A stretch of 64,000 nucleotides of DNA from Saccharomycopsis malanga (taxonomy: Eukaryota > Ascomycota > Saccharomycetes > Ascoideales > Saccharomycopsidaceae): positions 1,054,001-1,118,000 of the forward strand of contig CP025325.1 in the NCBI GenBank assembly GCA_004014935.1. The letters are read 5' to 3'. The translations under genes were made by a program, and so were the position numbers. A model generated the notes under the pieces. The model had not been told where the DNA came from and ran no database searches. It worked only from the letters and a program-made list of their open reading frames with translations. Below, piece after piece: positions 1 through 10,717 of the stretch (position 1 is its first letter; each line of letters opens with the position of its first letter).

Positions 1-1425
1 TTTTGGTGTATAAATGTTGAAAAATGTTGAAAAATGTTTCTTAACTGATTACAACGATAACTAAAAACTTTCATACTCGTCTACTTGAACAATAAGTATT
101 AGACTATATTCAGGTCATTTTTAGACAGTGACACTTATTTCCATGTCCAAATGTGCATTAGTAAGCCAAAATTAATCATAAGGAAGAAAAGGTTGAATGA
201 AACAAAATGAAAGGATAATCAAGTGGAAAACGAAAAGGTCAAAAGCTTTTATTATATAACACTAATATTGACTCATATGATTCTAGCATAACACACATGT
301 GTTTTATGTCAGTGGGCATATGGCATACATTATGCCATCTATTTTCTTAGTAGAAAAGTTGACTAGAAATAATTTTTTATCAATGTCATTATGAACCAAT
401 TCTTTAGCTATTTTGTTTACTTTTTAAAATTATTTTATTTACATAATTTTTCAAGAACAAATTACTGTAGGTTTACTTACTAGATCCAATGCTCCTTTGT
501 CGTTAAAAAAATAAAAACTGTATCCTGGCTAATTCGTATATGACGTCTATCTGAAAAGTCATATATTACAATAAACTCGGACAGGTTGGCTTACCCCCAT
601 ATTGGTATACACATATTTTATGCCCAAAGTCATCTGTTAGTTCGTAGCAACATAATACTTTGAAGCAATTAGGAGCTTGACTAGCAATTACTCCCTTTAC
701 AACGGGGACACCAAATATGTATATCGGCACCCGCAAATTATAACATCCTTAAACCAGAGGCAACTCTTGTTGGTTGTCAAGATCTTTCAAACAATAGCAT
801 TCAATTAATTATGTATTTAATCTAACTAAATTGAATAATTGTGTTGAGATTCCTCTTTGATGCCAATATTTGGCAAAAAAAATCATACTTTTAAAAAAAT
901 TGGAAGAGAAAGTTTGTGAAATTAATAAATTAAAATTTTCTGAAAGAGCGTAAACTTGGTCATACGACATTCGCAGAGTCTTATTTCATTGAATCACTAA
1001 TTTTGAAAATCCATTGGCATTGCAACTTGGGTGTTATTAGCCTTTAAAACCAACAATGGTTTTGAATCCAAGTTCGCACGTGACTATATTACTGTCAAAA
1101 TTCCCAGTGTGGAAATAGTGAGTGGGTGAATTTGAAAGACAGAATTTGGCTATATTAGAAGAGCTTTAAAATGTCTATTTTGTCTATTACATAGTTATGT
1201 ATTTAAATTACTTTTTACAGCAATTTTTATATTTATGGGTTTTTGTTTTTTGTTTTTTAATTCGCTTGACAATGTTTATTTTATCTGGCAAACACCTCGT
1301 AACAGTTTATTTTTTAATAATAATTGTTATACCTCAATCCTACTATCATTTATTTTTTGGATTCCGTTTTGGATTGTAAGTAGTAAGTTTGGTTAATTCA
1401 AACAATAAGCCTTTTTTGAGAATTT

Positions 1426-1653
1426 TCAAGTCAAATCATTATAATTGCTACGAATGTTACATATAGACTCTTCCAATGAAAGAAATATTTCCTGTATTAC
1501 AAAGTATTCAACATCAGCTCTAACATTTGGTTCAAAACGATACTTTAGGGCTTGCTCTTGGCTGTGGTTTATTACTTTTTCGTGTAACATAAAAGTATTC
1601 AAGTTTAAGATGTATATAATATATATATTTAGTTGACATGAATTTACTTTCAT
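1426..1653 (-). mobile_element. fossil of Ty1/copia-like RNase H region
   Basis: A residual frame contains a segment reading ADVEYFVIQEIFLSLEES, which resembles the conserved end of the copia-family RNase H domain (the EAEY...A..E region). No LTRs or other domains were recognised around it. It is an old, broken fragment. The assignment rests on motif resemblance only. Confidence 0.35.
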
Positions 1654-2168
1654 TTTATCTCGTTTTGACTTGCATGTTTGGTTTGTTCAATTTGATCTGG
1701 CTAATTTTATCGTATTCCGTCTAGTACGTTTCAGTTAGGATATATTTGGCATCTACCAATTCTGCCTGGAAAAGTGCAAATAATAGAAAGTAATATCACC
1801 TTGTAATCCAAATTTCATAATTTATTCTAAAGTTTCCGAAAAATAAACTATATCTTGAATTTTCGAGCTTTGATTACAACAAGTATAAAACATCAAGCGG
1901 GGCAATCGTCAGTTCTGGATTAATCCTGTCAATTTACGACCCGATCAGTGCAAAACCTCTAACGAGAACCCTCGGAGTTGGAGATGACGTATTTATACAT
2001 TGGAGGCGGAACAAGGAACATTAAGTAACGCCATTTTGGTATTATATATTGATGTGTGATCTATCATGACAATGAATTAGCAAAATATTAAACTTTGGAA
2101 ATGCAGAGGAACTTGTATATTGTATTTTCACTTTGATTTCTATTTATATCATCTTTACACCTATACAT

Positions 2169-2200
2169 ATGTGCTGGGCTCGAAATATAAGATTACTATT
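2169..2200 (+). mobile_element. isolated SINE/LINE 3' tail
   Basis: About 32 bp match the family tail (GTGCTGGGCTCGAAATATAA, then GATTACTATT) that ends the LINE remnant near 12.3 kb and the SINEs near 32, 38 and 43 kb. No SINE body precedes it, so it looks like an extremely 5'-truncated insertion. A clear target-site duplication was not found. A shorter look-alike on the other strand lies at 2411-2427. Confidence 0.6.
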
Positions 2201-2979
2201 TTTGCACATGTATGGAGCAAATGGTTCCATAATCATTATACGCCTTTTTTAGAATGAACGGTCCAAACTCTTGTAAGGTTTACATAAGATTTTGTTGCTT
2301 GAACACAATTGTTTGGCAGATGTCAGTAATACAACCCATATTTCAGCTCAGGCAAAAATGTGCACATCTGCTTAGACATGGTATTTCATAAGAAAACAAA
2401 TATTCTTTAAGAATCTTATATTTCAAGAAACAAACATTTACTGAAAATAAATTGAAAGAAAAAATAACAAAATATTCAAAGTTAAAAGTATATTGTCAAC
2501 GCCTTGCGGTTGTACATGCATCATATGTTTTCTATCAATACATGCCATGTTCCAAGCGGTTGAATTGGCAACCCTTTCCTATATACTAGGAACAATATAT
2601 ACACTATAGTTTCATTAATAAATCATAGAAGGAACCCACCCATGACTGGCTACTTAACATTAGGGGGTGCATATTACACTAATGCCACTAATCGCACTAC
2701 CAACATTACAATGTGATTGGAGAGAATGCTTTTGTTTTCAGACAAAGCACTTTAACACAGCCCAGAATGACTGAATGCCAAGTAGAACAGGGCGGGAGTC
2801 TTGCAAACGTCATTGAACTGCCATTCATTTTATAAATAGCTATTAAGACGTAGTTCGCTCACCCTCTCACACGTGATCAGAGACGGGAAAATGTGTAGAA
2901 AAACGGTGTATCATCACAAACATAGCAAAAGTTGTAAATGTCATCAAAATACAAACGGTAAGAAGAAAGAATAAAGACA

Positions 2980-5586
2980 ATGTCAGATGGCGCAAAGCAC
3001 ACCAGGCAGGCGTCGTCGTCGTCAGCGGTGAATTACAATGATATCAGTCCCGAGCTTGTGCCGGTTGTGACGCTTTTATCCGCTCAGAACCATCGGCGGT
3101 ATATTGAAAACAACTTTATGCTTTTGCATGATTTGAACAACGAGGGCCAGCCGGCGGAGCGTAAGTGGACGGAGGTCTATGGGGTGTTGTCAGGCACACA
3201 GCTAGCAATATGGGATGCTGAGAGGCTTCTGGCCACACGACACGTTAAGGAGAAGTTTCAGCAAAGCACCAGCAAACCCGACTATTTGAATCTTGCGGAC
3301 GCAAGCTACAAGGCGCTTCTCAGCTTGCCTTCGGCAGGCAAATCGCTCAGTAACGTCATTTTGATCTCGACCACTCTTAAGAACCGCTATATTCTCCAGT
3401 TCGCTACCAAAGAGCTTCTTATGCGGTGGCATGCAGCGTTACGCTTGTCGACGTACGAGTATGTATCGTTGCAGGAGGCGTACACCGGCGCGCTTCTCTC
3501 GGCCCGAGGCGCGAAGCTTTCTGACATCAAGGTGGTGCTTGCCGAGAGCAAGTACAACCATGAGCATTGGATATCTGTTCGCTTTGGGGCCGGGCGGCCT
3601 TGGAAGCGATGTTATGCGGTTGTAGAGCAGGGTCTGAAGAAGGCGAAGCGGTCGCCCAATGGTAAGATTTTCTTGTATGAACATGAAAAGACCAAAAAGG
3701 CGCCGCTTATAGCTACAATTGTGAGCAGTTCCTGTGTATATGCAGTGTATCCGAATTCGCCTGTGGTCATTGACAATAGTACGCTTATCAAAATGGAAGG
3801 CAAGGTTGTGTTTAACAAGAAGGAAGGCGCTACAGATGCCACTGTATTTATCATGCCCGAGTCGCATTCGGCAGTTCCAGGCTATGACACGTTGATCCGG
3901 TTTTTGATCCCGTCCTTGGATGCGTTCCGACTTTACGGACGGCCGAAGAAACTAAATGCCGACAAGCGGGATCCCGATTCGTTGTTGTTTGGGTTGCCGG
4001 TGCTTCCGCATGTGCACTACTTGCAATTAGAGGACGTCATCAGTTTGTCGCAGATGTCGTCATCGATTCTATGGCCTGTTGACGAGTGGACCAGTCATTT
4101 GAAAGACATTTTAAAGACTAAAATGCAAGCTGGGTACAGTGGATGTGGCTCTGCACATGGTATCACCGGTGCCTTGAGTTCTCCTGCGTTGGGCTCTTCA
4201 AATCCTGCAAGCAGAACTGCATCGCCAACAAATCCAAACTTTACCCCAACTCCTACAAAGCAGAGATTCAGTCTGAATCTTAATGATAGCGCTGATTTTG
4301 GCTCTTCTGTCACTTTGATTGAGAAAAACCATTCCAACAGCTCTTTGCCTGCACACCCCACCAATCATACGTCTCCATATGGTGATAATCCTTACCAGAC
4401 AAACAGCCAACCATCGTTGGGAACTTCAAAACAAACAAATAATCAGTTGCCTCTTCCGTCAGATTCTCGTAATCCAAACTTACAGATGCCTACATATTCG
4501 TATTCAAACATGTCATTGCCAGAAAGTTTATTGCCAAGTAAAAACGTTATGTCAAAAGAAAATTTGTTACCAAATAAAAACGTTTTGCCATTACCATCTG
4601 ATTATCATAAACAAAGCAATTCTGACACATCAATTCATCCAGAAAAGAATTTTCCAAGCACGTCGGATTATCAAAACAAACTTTCAAGTTCCAACGACCT
4701 TTTATTACCACTGGACAGATCTAACAAAAGAGTTTCAGAAATTACACAGCTTTATACTGATTATGCTAAGATTCCGTCTCCAAAAGACAAAGAACTCAAT
4801 CTAGCGACCGCATTGCAAAATTTGAATATCAAACAAGTTGATGACGACGACTTTGACTTGAATGACATTATTTCAAAAACCAAAGCCCAGGAAAAGAGAA
4901 ATAGTAAAAAAGATATCGACATATTCAATCCTGCTTACAGCGAACAGCTTCTTTCTCCTGCTGTGGAAAACGCTAATCCATTCAATGCTACAAGCGCTGC
5001 CACAAGTGCTCGTAGCAGCGTAAGAAATAGCGCAGCCAGTGAGTTTTCAACGTCTAAACGTCCAAATTCAAAGTTGCAACCAACATTACCTATGATTAGT
5101 GTTGATGATGACGATGATTTCGCCCCAGCATCACCATATAATCAACCAATGGCTTCACCAATGAGAACTTCATCTAGTCAGCCAATGGCCTCGCCAATGA
5201 GAACGTCATCTGGCCAATCCATGGCTTCTCCAATGAGAGGTGCTCCAGCAAGTCCAAATAGAAATGCCAGAAAACCTCAGTCGCCATACCAAAATGGTAA
5301 TCAGTATCAAATTCCGTCGCCAAACCAAAATGGTAACCAGTATCAAAATCCGTCGCCAAACCAAAATGATAACCAGTATCAAAATTCATTACCACAGCAA
5401 TCGCCATATCAAACAGTACCACGTCAACGTCCTCAACATCCTCAACATCGGAAACCTCCGGGCCCAGACAATCTTCGCATTAATACTGCTCCATTAACAG
5501 GACCTAACGGACCAAACGGCCCTAGAGCATTTCCTCAGGGCAGCCAAAGAAGTCCTATGAGATCGCCATATGGTAATTATCCATAA
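2980..5586 (+). CDS. CAF120: PH-domain protein of the Caf120/Skg3 family
   Basis: 868 residues, intronless. A pleckstrin-homology-like region at about residues 60-160 (KWTEVYGVLSGTQLAIWDAE to ELLMRWHAALRLSTYEY) is followed by a second conserved segment to about 390. The rest is a long low-complexity Ser/Asn/Pro/Gln tail. The tail has two in-frame repeat blocks: three units of QPMASPMRTSS type near residues 724-755, and Q-N-rich NGNQYQ units near 770-808. In Saccharomyces the family comprises Caf120, associated with CCR4-NOT, and Skg3, linked to the cell wall and bud neck. Which of the two this matches cannot be told by eye. It converges on SWI6. The first ATG is used because the leader is short and no in-frame upstream ATG competes. 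Confidence 0.75.
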   Translation: MSDGAKHTRQASSSSAVNYNDISPELVPVVTLLSAQNHRRYIENNFMLLHDLNNEGQPAERKWTEVYGVLSGTQLAIWDAERLLATRHVKEKFQQSTSKPDYLNLADASYKALLSLPSAGKSLSNVILISTTLKNRYILQFATKELLMRWHAALRLSTYEYVSLQEAYTGALLSARGAKLSDIKVVLAESKYNHEHWISVRFGAGRPWKRCYAVVEQGLKKAKRSPNGKIFLYEHEKTKKAPLIATIVSSSCVYAVYPNSPVVIDNSTLIKMEGKVVFNKKEGATDATVFIMPESHSAVPGYDTLIRFLIPSLDAFRLYGRPKKLNADKRDPDSLLFGLPVLPHVHYLQLEDVISLSQMSSSILWPVDEWTSHLKDILKTKMQAGYSGCGSAHGITGALSSPALGSSNPASRTASPTNPNFTPTPTKQRFSLNLNDSADFGSSVTLIEKNHSNSSLPAHPTNHTSPYGDNPYQTNSQPSLGTSKQTNNQLPLPSDSRNPNLQMPTYSYSNMSLPESLLPSKNVMSKENLLPNKNVLPLPSDYHKQSNSDTSIHPEKNFPSTSDYQNKLSSSNDLLLPLDRSNKRVSEITQLYTDYAKIPSPKDKELNLATALQNLNIKQVDDDDFDLNDIISKTKAQEKRNSKKDIDIFNPAYSEQLLSPAVENANPFNATSAATSARSSVRNSAASEFSTSKRPNSKLQPTLPMISVDDDDDFAPASPYNQPMASPMRTSSSQPMASPMRTSSGQSMASPMRGAPASPNRNARKPQSPYQNGNQYQIPSPNQNGNQYQNPSPNQNDNQYQNSLPQQSPYQTVPRQRPQHPQHRKPPGPDNLRINTAPLTGPNGPNGPRAFPQGSQRSPMRSPYGNYP

Positions 5587-5970
5587 TCATTTGTAATTAT
5601 TCACAATTATCCATGATTATCAATCCTTTGAGATGGCCATATATCTCAACTTTTCACCGGCTTAAAGCTTGTACAATTTTCTATTTCACTTCTTTCTCCT
5701 TGTGTTTTCCAATATTTCTACTTTTTGTCTTTTGATTTTTGGTTCATCGTGTTGACCACTTGAGCACTGGATTATTTCGGTTTTTATGTTCTGCTTGCTC
5801 CTTCATGACTCATCCAATGACAATATGTTTTGTTTTATCCGATTTACCTATCTTTTTTATTAACATATGTACATGTATATCTTTGTATTATCTATTGAAA
5901 CTCATGTACCATATATACGCCTATAAAGTTAAGTCTTGTAGAAAAGTAGTAACTGGAATCAATTGGTGTA

Positions 5971-6152
5971 TTGATTGTGTATCTAAGACTACTTGACGAA
6001 TGGGAAATAAAATACAGTGCTTGTTTAAAAATGCATTTCAATAACAAAAAGCCCAATGGATTGATCTATTGTTTTTGTATACTAAGTCCATTTGACAAGT
6101 GAAAAATAAAATACAATGCTTGAAAAGCATTTCAATAACAAAAAGCCCGATA
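5971..6152. repeat. two-copy tandem repeat of about 90 bp between convergent genes
   Basis: Two diverged copies follow one another (about 5971-6060 and 6061-6152). Each carries AATAAAATACA, then GCTTG, then GCATTTCAATAACAAAAAGC. They lie in the 3' intergenic space (5587-6298) shared by the PH-domain gene and SWI6. The rest of that interval is AT-rich with no gene; the repeat may contribute to 3'-end formation, which is inference. Confidence 0.7.
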
Positions 6153-6298
6153 TTTTTTAGATTTAACCTCTATATAACAGATTATCTATCACTAACCAGC
6201 CACTTACAATAATTAGTTATAAACGCCAAAAAAATACAGGAAAATGATAACCAAAATGTATTAAAACCAAATATGTGTAAAACCTACAAAAACACCGC

Positions 6299-8479
6299 TT
6301 ACATATCTTCGTCAACTTTTGTCAAAAATCCGGCAACTCTTCCAAGATCTACTTCATCTGGATCGCTTTCCACCGCCTGGACCAAACCCTCCAACAAATC
6401 ATCCACCTTGTCTTCCTCGACACCTGTACAGAGAGACACGACGTGTCTAAACTTGTTTTCTAGCACGACAGACTTCTGGTCCAAGTTGTTTGCAAGATTG
6501 AGCAAATATTTTTCGTTTTCCTTGTATGCCTTGATACGCGCTCTCAATACATATGTAGGAGGCAATTCGTCTACATTTACTACAGAAGTTAGAGCTGACA
6601 AATCAATCTCAAATGACTGGGGATTTGAAGCTTTGGCGTTTTCAAGCTGTGATTTGACATCATAATATACCGAGGGGACTTTAAACGGCTGATCAGGATC
6701 ATACACAGTATTGATATCGAACGCCTGGTTTCTTGCTTCAGGATATTGTGAGTTGAAGTTTGTTTCTTCTTCCTGGATTGATTTTTCAATGTTGGAAGTT
6801 TTCTGCTTCAATTCGTTCAACTTGCTTTCTGAGCTTTTCAAAAGTTCTAATTGAGAACGCGATTTGGTTAATTTAATGGTAGATTTTTTCAATTCCTTAT
6901 AAAGATGGTTGATCTCGGTTTGTTTCATTTTGAGCTCGTTCTCAAAATTCTCGTTAAGTTGACTCATCATTTCTTGCATGGTATTGATGATTTTCTTACT
7001 ACCCAGAGAAATTCGTTTATTAGACTCTCCATTGGCAGCACCGTCTGCATCGTTGTTATTGTTGTCATCATCTCCATGACTTTCAAACGCTTCAATCAAC
7101 GCTTTGCTGTTTTCTCTTTTGGAGGCATAACTTTTATTGAGCAAAATACTGATCTGGTCGTTTGTCTCATCTTTAACGTCCACTAGATTTCCATTCGAAA
7201 CATCAAGTCCAGTAATGCGGAAATCCGCTGGAGTAAGCCCAGCTTTGTTCGGTATCTTAGGATCCGCGCCTATATCGAGCAATTGTCTTGCAATGGCTTT
7301 ATTACCAATTCTGGCAACAATATTTAGAGCAGTGTCACCATTGGCATCTTTCAAATTGACAATGTTGTTCATAAAACTGGCTAATGTTATGGCATCTGAT
7401 TTGTTAGGGCTATTTTTGATAATCCACTCCACCAAGCATTGCAAATAGTATTTGGCAGCATCGCTACGGCCCTCAATACCGGCAGTCAACACTATATGAT
7501 GGAGCACAGTACGGTGTTTGTTGTCCAAGACCACAATGGATGGATAAAGAACATCAAGAAGCTTGCCAAAGGACAAGTTTTCAAGGAAATTTGTATGGGC
7601 CACAGCTCTCATCAAAGCAGTTTCCCCATTATTATTTCCTCGGGTAAAAGTAGCACCCAAAGTCACTAATTGATATACCAAAGGGATATTTGCCAAAGAA
7701 GCAGCCCAATGCAAGACAGTATTGCCTTGTGCATCAATCGGTAAATCCAAGTTGATATGGTTAGCAACAAGCTGGTCACAAGCATCGTGTATTGAGTCCT
7801 GGTCGGAAATAAATATCTGGGTAACGATTTCTTTTAGCTGTTCATGATTCTCGATATGCGTAATGTCCATGGGTTCCAGGGCATATTTTGTCACCATTTC
7901 GAAAGAGTCCTTTTTCCCACTTTCCTGTAGTTTGAACTTTTTGGCAGGCGAATCCAAGCCATAATTTCTATGCTCGTCACTTTCTGTCATGGCAGAAAAG
8001 CTTCTGGAAAGCGTGGCTTTATTTTCTACGTCGTACTCTTTCAATAGGCCTTGCAATGGCTTTTCAAGCTCAAGTTTCTTTATAAGAGCTGCTGCTACTT
8101 CTGTTTTGATCCATATGCCTTTGTATTTACCGTCGTCGATCTCTGTTCTTTCATTTGTGATGTCCGAGCTCAACGTCTTATTGATTTCGTCTTGACTTAG
8201 CCCAGCAAGGTCTAATATCTGTGTGACGTTTATCAAATCGTCATCTTTATTCTTGGATATCAATATCCCATTGATAACAACTTCAACAATATTCTTATTC
8301 TCGTGTTTGGTGAACTTCAACTTTCCTATATCAAACTTCTTGCTGTCCTCCACACCGGCAAATATGTCGCCTTTGAGTGTGCTGTTACCTTCGTTGTTGT
8401 CAGTCTTGAGTTCATCATTGCTATTCTGACTGCCAGTCTCGTAATTCCTTGTAGGAGTGTTGCTCTTTTCAGCAGACAT
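6299..8479 (-). CDS. SWI6: Swi6-type ankyrin-repeat cell-cycle cofactor
   Basis: 726 residues. An N-terminal KilA-N/APSES-like fold at about 50-150 (INVTQILDLAGLSQDEINKT ... GIWIKTEVAAALIKKLELEK) is diverged, which fits Swi6 better than the DNA-binding Mbp1 or Swi4. Ankyrin repeats lie at about 250-420 (GNTVLHWAASLANIPLVYQL; NGETALMRAV; GDTALNIVARIGNKAIARQL). A basic SPAKKFKL motif at 177-184 looks like a nuclear signal next to a CDK-type site. A coiled coil spans about 500-590, and a conserved C-terminal helical segment would dimerise with Swi4/Mbp1. In yeasts Swi6 is the shared subunit of SBF and MBF, which drive G1/S transcription. Candidate MBF targets sit elsewhere in this window. Mbp1 is the main alternative. 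Confidence 0.82.
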   Translation of the reverse strand: MSAEKSNTPTRNYETGSQNSNDELKTDNNEGNSTLKGDIFAGVEDSKKFDIGKLKFTKHENKNIVEVVINGILISKNKDDDLINVTQILDLAGLSQDEINKTLSSDITNERTEIDDGKYKGIWIKTEVAAALIKKLELEKPLQGLLKEYDVENKATLSRSFSAMTESDEHRNYGLDSPAKKFKLQESGKKDSFEMVTKYALEPMDITHIENHEQLKEIVTQIFISDQDSIHDACDQLVANHINLDLPIDAQGNTVLHWAASLANIPLVYQLVTLGATFTRGNNNGETALMRAVAHTNFLENLSFGKLLDVLYPSIVVLDNKHRTVLHHIVLTAGIEGRSDAAKYYLQCLVEWIIKNSPNKSDAITLASFMNNIVNLKDANGDTALNIVARIGNKAIARQLLDIGADPKIPNKAGLTPADFRITGLDVSNGNLVDVKDETNDQISILLNKSYASKRENSKALIEAFESHGDDDNNNNDADGAANGESNKRISLGSKKIINTMQEMMSQLNENFENELKMKQTEINHLYKELKKSTIKLTKSRSQLELLKSSESKLNELKQKTSNIEKSIQEEETNFNSQYPEARNQAFDINTVYDPDQPFKVPSVYYDVKSQLENAKASNPQSFEIDLSALTSVVNVDELPPTYVLRARIKAYKENEKYLLNLANNLDQKSVVLENKFRHVVSLCTGVEEDKVDDLLEGLVQAVESDPDEVDLGRVAGFLTKVDEDM

Positions 8480-8681
8480 TTATGGCTCGGTATATTATAG
8501 CGTTTGGTCAATTAAAGTCTCTAAATTTAGCTTTATCAATGCTGCTAACGGCTATGTATACTATGTAATCAATAATTCCCCAATTCCCTTCCATCTAGCC
8601 ATTTATTTACGTGTTTAACAAGCGCGTTTTGAAGTTTTTTCCTGTTTTCTGTTTGTCCGTACCATATCCGTTTTAGGTAAC

Positions 8682-8689
8682 CACGAAAA
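8682..8689 (+). promoter_or_regulatory. SCB-like site upstream of SWI6
   Basis: CACGAAAA, the Swi4/6 cell-cycle box core, lies about 200 bp upstream of the SWI6 start. A GCGCGT variant of the MCB lies at 8622-8627. Single short sites are weak evidence, but the pair could indicate autoregulation. Confidence 0.35.
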
Positions 8690-8717
8690 TCGCCCTCGCT
8701 TACTATAAAGTGTGAAT

Positions 8718-9067
8718 GATAATAATAGCTTCTTATATTTCGAGCCCAGTAAATACCAGTTTCGTATATACACCCAATGTGGACTTGTTAAAACCCAAGC
8801 ATGTCCTGTTGACCATAAGCTTCTTACTTATTGGGGAAGTAAGCATTTATTGGTCTAGGTCGTGTTTTAGATAGTTACGCTGTTCAACATGGTAAAAGCA
8901 GCGAATAGAAAGTGTTGCTGTTGAGAATCGATCCTGTGCTCCTGTTAGGGTGCTATCTGTTAAAGTATCATGTCAGGTCTTTTTCTTTAATAATAATAAT
9001 CTTATATTTCAAGCCCAATGTCTTTTTCTCTTCTCCGAGAGCACTAGCCATCGGGTCCACCGACAGA
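8718..9067 (-). mobile_element. tRNA-derived SINE, copy a, with a nested tail insertion
   Basis: On the minus strand the copy runs from a tRNA-like head (right end, about 8920-9067) through the body shared with the other copies (complement of TTATTGGTCTAGGTCGTG at about 8853) to a TACTGGGCTCGAAATATAAG tail at the left end. A 7-bp TGTGAAT flanks both ends (8711-8717 and 9068-9074), a possible target-site duplication. The head is interrupted by a separate 33-bp tail insertion at 8987-9019. No host gene lies in 8480-9308. Confidence 0.8.
8987..9019 (-). mobile_element. 33-bp tail-only LINE/SINE insertion with 10-bp TSD
   Basis: The inserted bases are the complement of ATTGGGCTTGAAATATAAG plus ATT repeats. 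GTCTTTTTCT occurs immediately on both sides (8977-8986 and 9020-9029). The target is the SINE head of copy a, so this event is younger than that SINE. Confidence 0.85.
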
Positions 9068-9308
9068 TGTGAATATATATCATTACAGTTATAATCCATA
9101 GCCCACTAAACAAAACCTCAATGTGTGTGATATAAATACTGACGCAAAAACAAGCAAGCAGTATCATGTAAATATTCTCAGTATTCTGGAATGTGTGCTA
9201 CATGCCGTATTTGTGTTGGAAATATGATAATAAATACAGCCATATTGTTCTGGTTATAGTAAAAGTCGTATGTAAGCCTATGATTTTGAATAGCAGCAAA
9301 AGTCTATA

Positions 9309-10639
9309 ATGGTTGTCAGTAAAGCTCTTATTTTTTTGATGGTATGGCTGAGTGCTGAGGCGAGCAGCTTTATTATCCAGACAGATCCATCCAAATCCTT
9401 GGATTTCTACAAAGCAAGCCATCAATCTCTTTTCGAAACGTTCATAACTTCTGACAATGCTCAAAGCTTTCGAACATTCAAGTTTGGCAATGTGACTGGG
9501 TTCCAAGGCGATTTTTCAGACGAATTCCTCGATTCTTTATATCAAGATCCTTCTGTCTTGAGAATCACTGCTGAAAAGTATTTGAAGCTAGATGATTATC
9601 AAGAATTTGCACCAGCCCATCTCACTAGATTGTCTCAAAAAGAGCCTATCAAGCCTGGCCGTAAGTACATCAAAAGCCTTGTTTGATGACTTTTTCTAAC
9701 AGAAATACAGAAAGTATGGACCATATTTTTGACCCAACAGCAGGAATTGGAGTGGATGTGGTGATTATAGACAGTGGAATAAACCAAGGCCATTCTGAAT
9801 TCACCGGAAGAGTGAAAAGAATTGCAAACTATGTTGACGAGTTTGATGAAGACGACTCTTTGGGTCATGGTAAGTGAAGAAGAAGTAAAAACAATACACA
9901 CACACAATTCTACAGGTTCAATTACAATCTAACAATAAAGGTTCTGCTATTGCCGGAGTAGTGGGTTCAGAAACTTATGGTGTTGCAAAAAAATGCAATT
10001 TGGTAGATATCAAGGTGACAAACAGAAATAGAGTGACTAAGTTGACAGATGTTCTTAGCGCTTTAGATCTTGCCTGTGAACAGTCAAAAGAAACGAAAAG
10101 ACCTACAGTGATTGTCCTTGCCATGAGCACCAAAAAGGAGCCATTACTTGATTCTGTTGTTGAAAGAATTGTTGAAAGTGGAATTCCCGTAGTAACATCA
10201 GCAGGAAATGAAGGGCAATTAGGCTGTAGATACTCTCCAGGCTCAGCTAAAGGTGTCTTGAGTGTTGGTGCAATCAATGACAAAAACGACAAAATTGCTA
10301 AATTTTCCAATTGGGGAGCCTGTGTCGATCTCTTTTCCAGTGGTGTAGACGTGGTAACTACAGGTAAAAAAGGAGACGAGGTTGTTAAAACCTCGGGAAC
10401 ATCAGTGTCTGCTGGTATAGTGGCTGGTTTAACTGCTTATTATATGGGAATGGGGCTTGATGGGAACGAGGCTGTTCTTCATGTAAGTTTACTCACTTTA
10501 ACCTCTAATTGTTTTGATATTCTCACTAACATTTTAGATAAAACAAACCACCAATGCAAATTCTGTGAAAGGTCTTTTCTCCAAACCTTTTACTCCAAAC
10601 AAAATTGCCTTCAATGATGAAGGGCATCCAGCTTGGTAA
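9309..10639 (+). CDS. secreted subtilisin-like serine protease (S8), four exons
   Basis: Four exons join to 384 codons: 9309-9660, 9711-9869, 9941-10482 and 10538-10639. The introns (50, 71 and 55 nt) all begin GTAAGT, contain CTAAC and end AG. Each splice restores the family sequence, including the catalytic LGHG motif across intron 2. Residues 1-19 look like a signal peptide. Residues 20-100 resemble an inhibitor-I9 propeptide. The catalytic triad is D138 (VIIDSGI), H170 and S325 (SGTSVSAG), with oxyanion N260 (SAGNEG). The family includes vacuolar Prb1 and secreted proteinase K-type enzymes; this one is short and lacks a long Prb1-type pro-region. Three introns are unusual for a yeast gene. 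Stop is TAA after HPAW. It is convergent with the PPPY membrane protein. Confidence 0.88.
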
Positions 10640-10717
10640 GGAAAAAAAAACATTATATCTACGCTCTAAATATATATCATATTTGTTAAATTTATCAAAA
10701 AGACAAAAGTTGTATAA

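Larger units (their letters stand above)
1..2979. other. gene-free left flank
   Basis: No convincing host gene is seen in this AT-rich stretch; the short open frames are of chance length. It holds a probable copia-like fossil (about 1426-1653, minus strand) and a SINE/LINE tail at 2169-2200. The last 100-150 bp would be the promoter and leader of the PH-domain gene that starts at 2980. Confidence 0.6.
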
